Below are positions 26,305 to 38,300 of a stretch of 64,000 nucleotides of DNA, piece by piece; position 1 is the stretch's first letter, and each line of letters starts with the position of its first letter. The notes beneath the pieces are model-generated. The model was not told the origin of the DNA. It saw only the letters and a list, made by a program, of their open reading frames with translations, and did not search any database. Origin of the DNA: Aphis gossypii (lineage: Eukaryota; Arthropoda; Insecta; Hemiptera; Aphididae); contig NC_065531.1 in the NCBI RefSeq assembly GCF_020184175.1, forward strand, positions 26,247,213 through 26,311,212, in the 5' to 3' direction. The translations under genes were made by a program, and so were the position numbers.

Positions 26305-28635
26305 TCAGAATCGTCGTTCTGTAGGTGTAGATGCAGTAAACATTATATTTTTGGAACTATGTCCAAATGGTGCCATACTAGACATATCCTTAATGCTCAT
26401 AGTCATAGTTTGGTAACCAGTATCTGAGCTACTTTCCATCATCAAACTACTTTTCTCAGTGCGTCGTCGTTTTGGCATTGACATAGTGGATACCGGAGTC
26501 AAAAAAATAAAATCTTTGTCTATAAAAAACAAATAAAATCAATTGTTACTTCATTCAAAATATTTATATTAATTCAAAAGAATACACAATGATTTGATAA
26601 CATGTACAATTATCAATTATAAATAAATAAATAAACTATCAGTAACTTTTAGTAATAAGTCAAACTTTTAAATTTTAACCAAACCAACAACCCAATGTTA
26701 ATAAATTTGTTACCAGATTATTTAGTATTTGGTATTACTAGAAAAATCTAATTTGAAAATATTTGTTGAACCACACTTACAGACTATTACAGTTTAAATT
26801 TTGAATATTGAATTTGAAAAGAACCATTGCTCTTTCAGGAGTTATTTTTTAAAATTTTAAATATTTATGTACTGTGAATATCGATGATTAGAGGACACAG
26901 TAAGTATATTTGTTTTTATCATTATTGTTATATTTACCATAAAATGAAAAATCTTTTTGGGGTGAACACATAGTAATATTCTGCCACTGCAGATGTTCTA
27001 TTAATAAAAACATGTCCACATATTATATATATTATATTATATACATTATGAATTTTTAAAGTTTACACTCACTAACAATTATTATTAAAATTATTCATTT
27101 AATGTATTATTCCATTTCTTGTTAGTTAATACTGCATAGAATTATTAATAATAGAATAATTAATCAAAAAAAAAAAAAAAAATTGATAAGTTAGTTTATA
27201 CTTTATATGAAAAAAATCGAGTGATAAAAATGCTTCTTGACTCGATTCAAAAAAAAAATTTATGATGTATATTGATTATTAAAAAAATCAATGTTTAACG
27301 AATTGTTAATTATTATTCATGCAAAAGTTACAATGATGGGTATTTTTAAGTCTATGACAAAATATGAGAAACATTAAAGAATAATAACAAGTTATGAATT
27401 ACTTACTTTTATTATTGGGTGGAGTATTTTCCCTATCATTTTTATTTATAATTGGAGATACATCAATAGGAATGTGGCAGTCTATAGGTAGTTCTTGTAC
27501 ACCTAAATGATTTCCAAGTACTGGACCTTTTGAATTAATGGTTTTAATAAAACCCTTCGTTAATGGGCTAACTGACTGATTTCTGCGTCTGTAAAAATCA
27601 ATAATAATAATAATAATAAATTATTTATAATCAATTAAAAAAGCATGAAAAAAATTTGATTTTATTGAACACATTTCACTTACATTTCTACTGGAGAAAT
27701 TGGGTCATCATTATCACTCATAAAAAATAATTTGCGGCGTAGATTTGAGTTATCTTTTGTAGGACTTATTTCTTCTTCACAATTCTGAGTCTATTCAAGT
27801 TGAGAAAAAATATATTATAAATTATATATTAAGGAGATATACAAAGTAAAAGTAATTTACTGAATTCAAGAAGTATGGTTTTAGTATTTCTTCAACATGA
27901 TCAGGTAATATAGAAGGAAAACTTAAATTTGTTTGTGTTGAAACTGAAAATATTTAAAATAAGACGTTTAATATTTTAAGGTTAATTTTAATCAAATTAA
28001 ATAAAAGTACCTTCACGGGTATATGAAACAGATTTCTGGTGTTGTTTATTTGCAATGGGTGTAGAAGATGAATTTTTATGAGCTTCCCAATCAATAACTT
28101 GATTATTCCAAGGGCTAGGAACTTTATGTGTTGAACAAAAATACCTATAAAATAATTAGTATCAAAAAGCATTTAATAATAAGCTAATCCAATAGCTATC
28201 TATTTAATAAATTTTTGATTACTTATCAATAGTCTCTTGTAACTTAGATTCTGTTTCATCATCAACTTGATCTTCATCGACTATACATTCATCTTCTATG
28301 TGCACTGGGTTTAGTTTGGAGACATCATCTATATTCCATCCAAACTCAACTTCTTGCCCTGGACTTTTCACATTGGCAAATACTGTAGGACTGATTGTTG
28401 TCTCACCCAATCGTTGCATTAAGTTGTCATTAAAAGGATTATAAACTTTTTTTTTACGTACATTGTTAGTCTTGTATTGTGAACGCAACAGTTCTGTAGA
28501 CATGCACCAGTGACGAGACGGTTTTAGAGGAGTTGGAGTGCGATTAAGATGAAATTTTTTTCCAAAGGATGTTGTTTCATTTTTTTCTGAATTTAATGAA
28601 ACGTCCATGTATTCTACTTCTTCGCAATAAGCCAT
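26305..28635 (-). CDS. bora: Protein aurora borealis (Bora)
   Basis: Exons 28635-28223, 28144-28011, 27943-27861, 27790-27684, 27588-27407 and 26519-26305 join in phase to 377 residues plus TGA. The N-terminal half carries the Bora signature: VYNPFNDNLMQRL, then SPTVFANVKSPG, FGWNIDDVSKLNPVHIE and, across the first splice, KVPSPWNNQVIDWE. Bora activates Aurora A and, once phosphorylated by Cdk1, presents Plk1 to Aurora A at mitotic entry; this comes from the family. Several SP/TP sites (PTPLKP, SPIINK, VSPLTK, DPISP) are seen and would suit such phosphorylation. It is shorter than fly Bora, with the loss in the disordered C-terminal half. The ATG is preceded by a head-to-head promoter shared with RpL37. 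Confidence 0.92.
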
Positions 28636-29116
28636 AATTAAACTAAAAACGGGTCATTGACATTTACTATCAACATAAATACATACACTTTAACACAACA
28701 CAAAATAGGAAATAACTGTGATAAATTTACAGTAACAATAACAAAAAACAAGTGCACAAGAAACAAATCAATAAAAATAAAAATACAATATTAAATAATT
28801 TAAAATAAAAAAATTTAACTATTAAAACATTAAATATCGTTGGACATTTTATAAATTTTTTTTTATTTTAACGGTTGTTCGGATTGTTAGATATCCATAC
28901 TCCAAGGAGCTATACACTTGTAAGATCATTTCCAAGGAGTTCGTACAGTCGGTAAATTTGCTGTCTAACGGCCGGACGCACTGTACAATTAGCCAATACA
29001 TTTTGGTTTATCTGGAACCTCCCACCAAAATCGCGTTTTAGGTTAACTCGTCCATTTGCCCGACCAGTTGCAGTGGCTGGTTGTTGTTGTCATTTTAGGA
29101 TCTCGTCCTCGGAATA
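28636..29116. promoter_or_regulatory. Head-to-head promoter region of bora and RpL37
   Basis: 481 bp separate the two start codons on opposite strands. The bora-proximal side is very AT-rich. The RpL37-proximal side (about 28870-29116) is GC-richer and has no TATA box at a usual distance from either ATG. The RpL37 transcript start was not located. A CATTTTAG at about 29091-29098 just before GATCTCG could be a 5' UTR splice acceptor. Confidence 0.5.
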
Positions 29117-30919
29117 ATGGTAAGTCCATACTTGTTTTTATATTTTCATCCTCTTTTATTCGAACGATCCTTTGGGTTCGTTTATCGCCGGTCTTTTTGC
29201 CGTTTGCTCTATAATAAGCCGATCACGATCGTCAAAATTCGAAATCGGTTTTCGCAGATTAGTAGCTGATATTGTTGTGTTTCCAGACGAAAGGTACTTC
29301 GAGTTTTGGTAAACGTCACAATAAGACGCACACCCTGTGTCGTCGTTGTGGACGGTCATCGTATCACATTCAAAAATCCAAATGCGCCCAGTGTGGATAC
29401 CCGAGCAAGAAGCTCCGTCATTGTAAGTACATTATACGGGAGCTTATCTCGTCATACCAGACGTTATATCTTGTTTCATCACTATTTTATTCATTTATTT
29501 CCAGACAATTGGAGTGTTAAAGCTCAACGTAGGAAGACCACCGGAACTGGCCGTCTCAGACATCTGAAAATTGTTCGCAGGAAATTTAGGTGAGTTTTTC
29601 CACATCACTATTTTTGTATTAGTATTACTTATACCGAAAATCATTACATGCACATGATGAAGACAAATTAATATACGCTAATACGACTATTTTAATATGG
29701 GTACTTCTTGCCCTCACTGAGTACTGTAATGACTACCGATAATGGTTTAAAATTTGGAAAATGTTTGATAAAATATGTTAAAAGTTAAAAAGTTTTGCGA
29801 TGATGTTAATCATAATTAATATACGCTAATACGACTTAATTTAAAATGGGTAGTACTTGCCCTCTCTGAGTATTACTTTTTATTTACTTTTAATACATTA
29901 TCTTAGTTTATAGTAGGTAGACACCTATGTATATTAATTGTTTATACTTGCATTTTTAAAATTCAATTCTTTGTAACTTTTAATGTCATCAATGTCTGTT
30001 CTTAATTATTAATATTTTTTTAATTACTAAACATTGGAAGATAACAGTATATTATTCAAAATATTTTCTTTCCGAAATTTTATTTTGGATAACTTTTGAT
30101 TTGCTATTCTATATAAATGAAACAATATATTCAACATTTCTATTTACTTACTGAAAATTTTATCTATGTTAATGTCTGGAGCTCTCAGTTTTTAAATTCC
30201 TTTGTAATTAAACAAACTATGTACCAAAGAAACTTTACGTTAAACGTATATTTTAATAAGTATTCAAGGCTTGAAGATATGGTCTAGTATTGCAAATCCT
30301 TTTAAATTTTTTAGAACCAATCAATTCAAGTTGTTTTTTTTTTTTATACTTATTTTTCTATTTTTTTTAATTTAAATTAATAAATTGTATTGATGTAGGA
30401 TTAGGTTATATTATTTTTGAATTATGCCTATAATGTTATAATGTGTCATATCATACATAGACATGATATGTCATATCATGTATAGATTTGTGCTATGATG
30501 TTAAATTTTATTAATATACGCTAATACGACTGAATTCAAAATGGGTAGTACTTGCCCTCTCTGAGCACAAAGTGCTTTATTATTTAGATGGTATGTTTTT
30601 AAATCCAAGATTTCCTCAATTGGTTTACTTTTCTAAATTGTATTATTTATTTTGATTTATTAAATCATACATTTCAATAAAATAATTTAATACTTATGAC
30701 AATGTTCTATAGATATGTGCAATGATGTTAAATTTTATTAATATACGCTAATACGACTGTATTTAAAATGGGTAGTACTTGCCCTCTCTGAGCACTTAAT
30801 ATTAATGTAAAATAAGATTCATACTACTTAACATTGTTTTTAACTTTTTTTTATTACTTTTTTTCAGAAACGGTTTCCGTGAAGGAACCCAAGCTAAGCC
30901 CAGAACCAGACAAAGTTAA
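29117..30919 (+). CDS. RpL37: 60S ribosomal protein eL37 (RpL37)
   Basis: Exons 29117-29119, 29287-29422, 29505-29589 and 30868-30919 join in phase to 91 residues plus TAA. Exon 1 codes only the initiator Met, followed at once by GTAAGT, a layout common in ribosomal protein genes. The start TKGTSSFGKRHNKTHTLCRR, the zinc ribbon cysteines in LCRRCG and CAQCGYP, the YNWS motif and TTGTGRLRHLKIV are the standard eL37 sequence. The C-terminus ends GTQAKPRTRQS, a little shorter than the vertebrate protein. It is a basic zinc-binding component of the large subunit. The 1.28-kb last intron hosts four box C/D snoRNAs. Confidence 0.97.
29649..29724 (+). ncRNA. Box C/D snoRNA, copy 1 (RpL37 intron 3)
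   Basis: C box ATGATGA at 29654-29660 and D box CTGA at 29717-29720. A perfect external stem CATTACA (29642-29648) / TGTAATG (29725-29731) brackets them. The segment just before D, CTTGCCCTC at 29707-29715, is complementary to GAGGGCAAG, a near-universal 18S rRNA stretch before the 530-loop region. A second element, TTAATATACGCTA at 29668-29680, is complementary to 18S TAGCGTATATTAA. It would be released from the spliced intron and guide 2'-O-methylation. The rRNA matches are from memory of conserved rRNA, not from a search. Confidence 0.85.
29794..29874 (+). ncRNA. Box C/D snoRNA, copy 2 (RpL37 intron 3)
   Basis: C box ATGATGT at 29800-29806 and D box CTGA at 29866-29869. The external stem is AAAAAGT (29787-29793) with ACTTTTT (29875-29881). 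It keeps both rRNA-complementary segments, TTAATATACGCTA and CTTGCCCTC, unchanged from copy 1, while the linker between them differs. The C box departs from consensus only at the last position. Confidence 0.83.
30490..30568 (+). ncRNA. Box C/D snoRNA, copy 3 (RpL37 intron 3)
   Basis: C box ATGATGT at 30495-30501 and D box CTGA at 30561-30564. The stem TTTGTGC (30487-30493) pairs with GCACAAA (30565-30571). Both guide segments are retained. A CTGA also follows the first guide (CGACTGAATTC), but the rRNA pairing ends several bases before it; CTAA directly after TATACG may serve as the D' box instead. Confidence 0.85.
30717..30795 (+). ncRNA. Box C/D snoRNA, copy 4 (RpL37 intron 3)
   Basis: C box ATGATGT at 30722-30728 and D box CTGA at 30788-30791, with a short GTGC/GCAC closing stem. 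It is nearly identical to copy 3 across C box, both guides and D box, so these two are the youngest duplicates. Its D box lies 76 nt before the last exon, a spacing seen for intron-processed box C/D RNAs. Confidence 0.85.
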
Positions 30920-31990
30920 TCATGTTTTCTGTTGAATTGAAAGACCATTAAAAAAATATACAAATAACTTTGTAAATATTGTTTTTGTTTTTATTTATTT
31001 ATCAATAACTGTTTTAATCTATTTATACCTTAATCCAATTTAGTGATCTAACCATTTAAATGGTTGGTACATTAATTATCTTATTTTAAAAATGTATTAT
31101 TAATGTTATTAGTATCCAACAATAAGTTCTATACATTTGTGTAACATATATTGGCCGAAACCCTACACCTATACTTCAAAATTTATAAACTATACTTGGT
31201 TGTAGTCCAAAACACCTGCATATTCCACCTAGTCAACCGGTTTTTTGACGTATAGTGGTCGTATAAATTAATTATTGTTTAAGAATATAAATTAAAGATG
31301 AACCCAAGTTACAGTTGTACTTCCTAGTCGGAAGATTGTTTATTATTGTTATTTTTTCTTTTTAATCAAAAAATAACTAGATGGTGCACTAATTGAGATT
31401 TGTCTGCTGAATCTATAAATCTAGTTAATAATATTTTGTTTATTCTGTGTGATGGTTGATTAAAATAGTTCTTCAATTTTGAGTGTGGTTTTTTTCAAAC
31501 AATTCATTATATCTGGTCATTATTTTTATCAACTTCTAAATACTATAGCTTATTAGTTGGTACTGTGAGGCTTAACAATATTGTTTCACTTATTATATTA
31601 AAAACAGTGATGGGAAGGAATCCGTTCATTTTTTAACATAGTAATTTATGTAAATATTAAATTTCGTTTCTTTTATTACGAAAAAATAAAATTATTGTTT
31701 TTTTATTACGCACTTTAGCATTTAATATCAAAAAATAACACGTTAAATAAGTTTTCAGAAAATGTACCTATTAAATTTTTAAAAATATTAGCACTTGCTC
31801 AGATAAAAAAAACAAATTTTAAATTAGTTTTTCCAGTTTTGTGTAAAGTAGGTAATCAATAACTACCAGTGTAGGTACCTACTTTTTTGTTACAGTTAAT
31901 AATTACAAAAATAATTCAAAGTCTAAAATTGTATTAACGTTAACAAAACTATTATATTTCTTAAACAATATTAGATGTCGTTATTTTGTA
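30920..31990. other. 3' flank of RpL37 and unmarked intergenic sequence
   Basis: AT-rich sequence after the RpL37 stop. No coding or repeat structure recognised, apart from A/T-rich runs. Confidence 0.6.
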
Positions 31991-32033
31991 ACAATCAAAA
32001 TCAATTATTCTATACTCAAAAATACAAAAGAAA

Positions 32034-33300
32034 CTACGGTTGACGTGGTGAAGAAGACCAAAGCGGTGCGGACAAGCCTGCGGAATCGGTAATGGTGACA
32101 CGGCCTCGGCCATACGGGAATCGTTTCGGGGCGAAAAAAAGTCGACGCATCACAGTCCCGATATAATGCCCCAGGCGTCCCGTATAGTCGGCTGTGTTTA
32201 TATCATCTCCGGACAATATAACGAATATTCATAAAACAATGTAATATATTAAAGATCGAAGCAACCGGGCGCCCACCGATCCATCACAGTGGTCGATCGC
32301 TGTTGTCCAGAGAATGTACTTGGGCGACATACCAGGCCGTACACTGTACGTGCTCTTTCTCGTATCGCCTCCTTCCCGTCTTCAATGAAGGATGTGGAGT
32401 AGTGCCATCGGACGCAGCATGAGCGTAATGCAACGCGTTTGATCCGTTTCCGCGCTGCTTCGCCAGGTCGTCTACTATCACGAGATCCATATTCAGTGGC
32501 GTATTTTCAACATTTTTCTGGGGGTCCACAATTTATACATAATTAAATAATTTACCTATATAAATTATAAGAACTATATTACCTATTGCCTTTATGGCTA
32601 TAATAATAAACCGTCGTCAGAATATCAATTTCTTTACTTATTACTTTACTATACTGCAAGTATATGTATCGTTTTTTTTTCTCTGGGGGGGGGTCCAGTA
32701 CCCCTGGACCACCCCTGTAAATACGCCACTGTCCATAGTATCCTCTTCCGGCATGTCGTCCTCTCCGTTTTTATCGGTTACACGTGCATGCTGACATGCG
32801 AAGAGTCTTCAACTGGAGGAACGTCGTTAACTGTTTGTGGGTCCATTCCTTAATCGACCTGCTCCGACTTCGTGTCCATCACTGTGACACTGTGGGTCGT
32901 CCTCGGTCGCTTGGTCGACAATACCGATGCACATCACTATAGCAATAAAATGTTATAAATTACGTACTTCTTTGACATCAGGTAATCGGGACCGCCACCG
33001 TTGCACTCCACGGATAGTAAAATGTTATAGGTAAATTGTTATTCGTTTCTTTCGCCGACTTAAGATCATCGAGGACACCTCTGTTATTGGCGATGTACAA
33101 GAGCATGTTTTCGAACAACTCGGTGAAGGTAACATCGATAGTTTTTTTCAGTGCTTTTTGGTCCGTCCGAATATCCGATGCCACTACTTCCACTGGTCTA
33201 GTGTGTTATCTAGAGTCTAGACTACATATAGTACCACAGGATATAATAATAGTACATGTACAATAGATACAATATGTTGACGACCGTCGTCTTCAGACAT
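32034..33300 (-). pseudogene. Decayed unidentified gene, split by a MITE
   Basis: A GC-richer, codon-like block on the minus strand in an otherwise AT-rich area. Reading leftwards there is an open piece from 33193 (VASDIRTDQKALKKTIDVTF...), a frame change near 33013 into VECNGGGPDYLMSKK, then KRPRTTHSVTVMDTKSEQVD ended by TAA at 32852-32850 and resuming in the same frame. A further frame change follows near 32781. The piece MPEEDTMD is then cut by a 238-bp element and continues as LVIVDDLAKQRGNGSNALHY. A last open piece ends at 32034. I do not recognise the family. Stop, frameshifts and insertion together argue for a dead gene or retrocopy. Part of the decay could instead be introns I failed to see. 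Confidence 0.5.
32494..32731. mobile_element. hAT-like MITE inside the decayed gene
   Basis: 238 bp with perfect 13-bp terminal inverted repeats CAGTGGCGTATTT / AAATACGCCACTG. The 8-bp flanks TCCATATT (32486-32493) and TCCATAGT (32732-32739) differ by one base. It includes a G-run and CCCCTGGACC motifs. It belongs to the same terminal-sequence group as the elements at 19.75 and 36.46 kb. Removing it rejoins an open frame on the minus strand. Confidence 0.88.
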
Positions 33301-35347
33301 TCGCGACTATACCTTATCATAAAATATAACCAAATAACTATTATTTAATAATTATTGCCAACCGTTGTTAGCAAAATTGTAAGCATCGTTTTTTAACCCC
33401 GTGACCACAGATTACTCCGTGACTGTGACCTACCTTAGATGGTGTTGCATAGCGAATCGAAGGATATTTTCGTTTTGAATGTCCGAGCGAGCGAATGGCA
33501 ACGCTGGTCCCTATTCTCATCTAGATAGTTATTTGGTTAAATTCATGTGGTGCCAAGCACGATAATCAATTTATAAGTGTTTTAAATTGCATGGCTGAAC
33601 ATTTTTCTCCTCGAGTTAGTTTTTAATTTTTAATTTTATTTCTAGTTATTCTAATAGTTTTAATAATTTTTAATGTACGTAGTAGATTCATTTTAAGATA
33701 TTATCTATTTACACTGGTGGGTACCTACTATAATAATAACCTTATTGCCGGCTTATTCATATTATTTTACGGTATTTCAGTGGCGTAATTTATAGTCATG
33801 TTTGTATAGTGTGGGGGGGGGGGGTGTAAAATATTTTTACATTTTACTTTTAAATTATAACTCCCTCCACTAAAAGAAAAATTGTATTTATCATAAGCAT
33901 CTCCTTTCAGTGCGATAAATGTACGGCTGTACATAGGTACGCATGTGACACGGAAACAAATAATTACTAATTAGGTAGGTACAAAATATTCAAAAATATA
34001 CAATATTATCATAGTAAATAAATGTACCTAGTTGACCACTTTATTTTTTAAAAAAAAGTTCATGGGAAAATTTCCCCAATAATTATATAACTACAGTGTT
34101 TACAATAACTCATAAAGTACCTATTATTAATTCAAAAGTTAATAATAGTAATATAATATTGTAATATGGTACCTATATTTAAGTAATACATTTATATATT
34201 ATTATTTATTATTATAATAATTAAATAAACAAAATGTTTTCAAAGACAAATAAATCAACTAAATGTTAAATGACTTAAATGCGAAACATCAAACAGTTTT
34301 ACTTTAATAGCTAGGTACATTAAAAAAAAAACTTAGGTAGTTAGGTACCCATTAGAAAATAGATGAACATAACTAGTGAGGCTGACAGACGTCAGACTGT
34401 TTTCTCTAAGAATCGTGTCTTGAACGTTCAAAAATATAATGATATTAAATATTTTGTTGAATTTAAATTTAACATGCCAATTAGGCATATCACATTGTAA
34501 TATTGTATTATGATATATTATTTTATTTTACTAGATCAAATTAAAGATAGAAAATATAAAACCTAAAAAAAAAAATTATTCAAATTCAAATACAGATACA
34601 TTAAAAAATATTTAAAATACATACTTCAAAAGTATTTGTATAGGTATACCTACCTCCTTTTATTCAAATACTTTACAATACCTACTAGTAATAATCAGCA
34701 AGTACCTTGTACTAAATACTATACATTCTTTATTTATACAATAATAACAATATACCTACATATTATGTAGATAATATAAATCATATGATGTACTTTTTAT
34801 AAATATATTATATCATAATATATCTATATGATACCTGAAATCTGAATAATGATCTATATTTTATAATTTAATGCTTATGATCTTATTTTATTGCCTAGGT
34901 ATTGTTGGTTAGATTTTTAAAACAAAATTTTTATTACACATTTTATTTAAAAGTATAAATAAATACGTCTATATAAATACCTACCTAGGTACCTATACAA
35001 CAATTACAACATAATACCTGTATAAAATGTCATCAATTTATCATAATTTTAGTTATATAGGTATTACTATAAATTATAATATAGGTAGGTACCTCTACTT
35101 GTATTACCATACTCGCCCATTTATAATTGTATGCATAAAAAATATGTTAGTTACTTATAACTTGACATTCATCGGGTACATGGTCATTTGTATAAAACTG
35201 GTTTTGATTGGTACCTACCTACAAAAACAACAATTGAACATTAGACCTTAGTAAGACCTATAAGACCTCTCGTAAGTGATAGGTCCATCAGCCATCTTAC
35301 TATTGATTTAACCGTTCTGCAATACAGTTCACAATATTACAATTAAA
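33301..35347. other. Intergenic AT-rich sequence
   Basis: No gene seen. The TAGGTAC/GTACCTA word is unusually frequent here (34.3-35.2 kb). A CAGTGGCGTAATT at about 33778 followed by a G-run at about 33815 looks like one end of another hAT-like element, but no right end was found. Confidence 0.55.
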
Positions 35348-38300
35348 ATGATTAAAACACACACATTTTTTTTAAAACTTGGTTTTTTAATATTTTTGTA
35401 CTTGAACTATGTAAATGGTAATAATAGCTTATTATTTATCATAATATGTATTAATTATTATTAATGTAGTAATATATGTGATTATATAAATAGTCAATAT
35501 ACTACAATAGTTAAAACTTACCTATACATATAATATTTTTTTAATATTAATAATTTAATTTATATTTTTGTTAAAGGTTGTGCCAGTAATAAAAAATTGT
35601 ATACTGAAATTGGATGTAAACCTATTTACAGCAACGATTCAAATTCTTGTCCAGTGGCATATGATTGTGGTAAATTGTTATGCAAGATCATAAAAAAAAT
35701 ATATATATACATAATTATAATAGGTACTGAAATCTAATTTTTATGTAGAAAATGTGTTTACGAGACCAAGTAACAAGTGTTATCTAAATGGAAATGTCTA
35801 CGAACCAGTTGATAGTCTTTCTAAAACTGACTCAGCATTGAACCCATGTTTTGCCGCTTGCTTTTGTGATCAGAGGACCTATGATAAGTATGACGATAAC
35901 ATTTATATTATATTATGTATTTAACTATGTTATACTGATTTAATTTTAAAAAATGTATAATTTTGTTAGCCTTAAATTAAATATACCTACCACACCTTCC
36001 TTGCCATTTTTAGGTAAAAGCTTTCAAATTTTTTTCATAGGTAGAATAATTTAAATTTTAAATACCTAGTAATAACCTAATAAGTTTTACTTTACAGTCT
36101 ATTTTATTTTTATATTTACACTAACATTTTAAAAAGTTTCCCTGAATAATATCATCGGTACTTAAGTATTTATTCAGTTAATATTGTAATAACAAATATA
36201 TTTTTATTTTCATAATCATATTATATTTATAAAAATATAATTGTAATTATAAAACGAAAATATTAAAACATTACTAATATGAATATAAAATCAATTTTTT
36301 ACAGTAAGACCACAACTAAATTTACATGTGCCAAGGTTGAATGTCCATCATATTTCACAAGACTAAGGGAACCATGTTATTATCAATATGACAAAGATTC
36401 ATGCTGTGAGGTTAAAAAATACTGCCGTAAGTTTTTCAAATGGTTTAAACAGTCCTAACAAGCAGTGGCGTTCTCAAGAATTTTTAATGGGAAGGGCTCT
36501 GAAAATTTACTAAAATACAAAAGTGGGGAGCTCTGCCCCCACACCACCCGTTATCGTAATAGTTAATGTAATTAAAATAAGCGAAGTTAGAAAATTTTGA
36601 AAATTGAATCATGTGAAAAAAATGTCAATCTAAATAACTGGTGAAATTTTCAAGTATTTATGACTTATACTTTTTGAATAATAACAAATATTGAAAATCG
36701 TTTGAGGATAAATCGTTACCGATGCGCGAATTTGTAAAAATTTAAAATTCAAATGTTCATAAAATTGTTCCTACAATAATGTTTCGAGTTTTCTCTATGG
36801 CTGTTTGAAAGAACACTTATAGAAACCTTAGTATTGCATTTTTTAACCTTAGATATGAACGCAAACAATTTTATGATTTTTCAATTACAAAATTACTTGC
36901 AAATTTTCACGATTTTGTCATATTTCGTACAATTTTAAACTATAAACGCTTATAAAAAAAATTGTGACCAACGATTTTTTATTTATTTTTTTAACTACAA
37001 TAAGAACAACTCATAAGGAATCTTGTATTAAATTTTCAAGTTTTTTTGGACGACCAAAATTTTTTTATCGACACTTCAAAAAAAAAAAATTTCTCAGATA
37101 AATCGAAAATTTCAGTTGTCTATAAATAGCTCAAAAAAATTGAAAATTGTACTATGTATAGTTAATACTAATATAAATATTAGGTGAAAATTTCAAGTGT
37201 TTACAGTGATTAGTTTTAGAGTTACAAATAGGTACAACTAAATAAAAAAATCGATTTGGTCGAAAACTGGTTTTTCGTAAAAATTCCCGTTTTTCCGTCA
37301 CTTTCTTTTTGGTTTTTCCGATTTTGGAAAATGTTTACTTTTGACCTTTATAATGCACCAAAGATATTCATTTTGCCATCGGAAACCACTCCCGAAGTTA
37401 AAATCAATACATTCATCACTTCGTTCAGAATCTAAAAAAATACGGCCAATGGGGGGTTCAAACCCCGTGAGTACGCCACTGCTAACAAGTAATAATACCT
37501 AATTAAGATTGTCACATAGTAGTTGTATAATGTATTATTTTTTTTTTTTTTAATTTAATTATAACAGAATAGATAATTTTTATTTAATTTTTAGCTGAAG
37601 AAAAGGCAATTGATCATGAATGTATGTATGACAATCAGGTTTACAAAAATGGTCAAAGATTTTATGTTGGTGATTTTTTACAATGTGTATGTTCACCGGA
37701 ATTCAATGGTAAATACATATTTTTATGGAATTCAATGGAATTTAAATTATTAATGAATTCAATATTTTAATACATTTATAAGCGTATACCTAAATTTAAG
37801 TTTAAATAATCAAAGATAAATTAAGAATAGGAAGTTATGTTAAATTTACTATAATATTCTAAATTATTAAATAATTGATCTCAAAGAGAAAATATTTACT
37901 GCTGGACCACTTAATTTGCTTTTCAGTTTAACTCTTAGAAGGTTCCTCCTTTTACTATAGAAAGTTACCAGTTCATAAAATAGGTATCCTAGGAGTATAG
38001 AACCTTAGTTCAATTAAAGTACAGTCTACGCCTTGATAGAATTAAAACACTGCAACTAGCTAAAATAGTCATAACTTGAAGATTAAATCACTATCTATAA
38101 CCTAATTAAGAAACTGTTGAGACTTAAAAATTTATTAACCTTAGATATGAATAAATGAACGCAAACAATTTTATGATTTTTCAATTACAAAATTACTTGC
38201 AAATTTTTGCGATTTTATCATATTTCGTACAATTTTAAACTATAAACGCTTATAAAAAAAATTGTGACCAACGATTTTTGATTTTTTTTTTTTTTTTAAC

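Noticed and set aside
29272..29520. Unspliced frame through RpL37 intron 2
   Set aside because: It reads through a consensus GTAAGT donor. Splicing at 29422/29505 restores the eL37 YNWS motif.
33778..33840. Another CAGTGGCG hAT-like element
   Set aside because: Only the left end and a G-run are visible. No matching right end or target duplication was found nearby.
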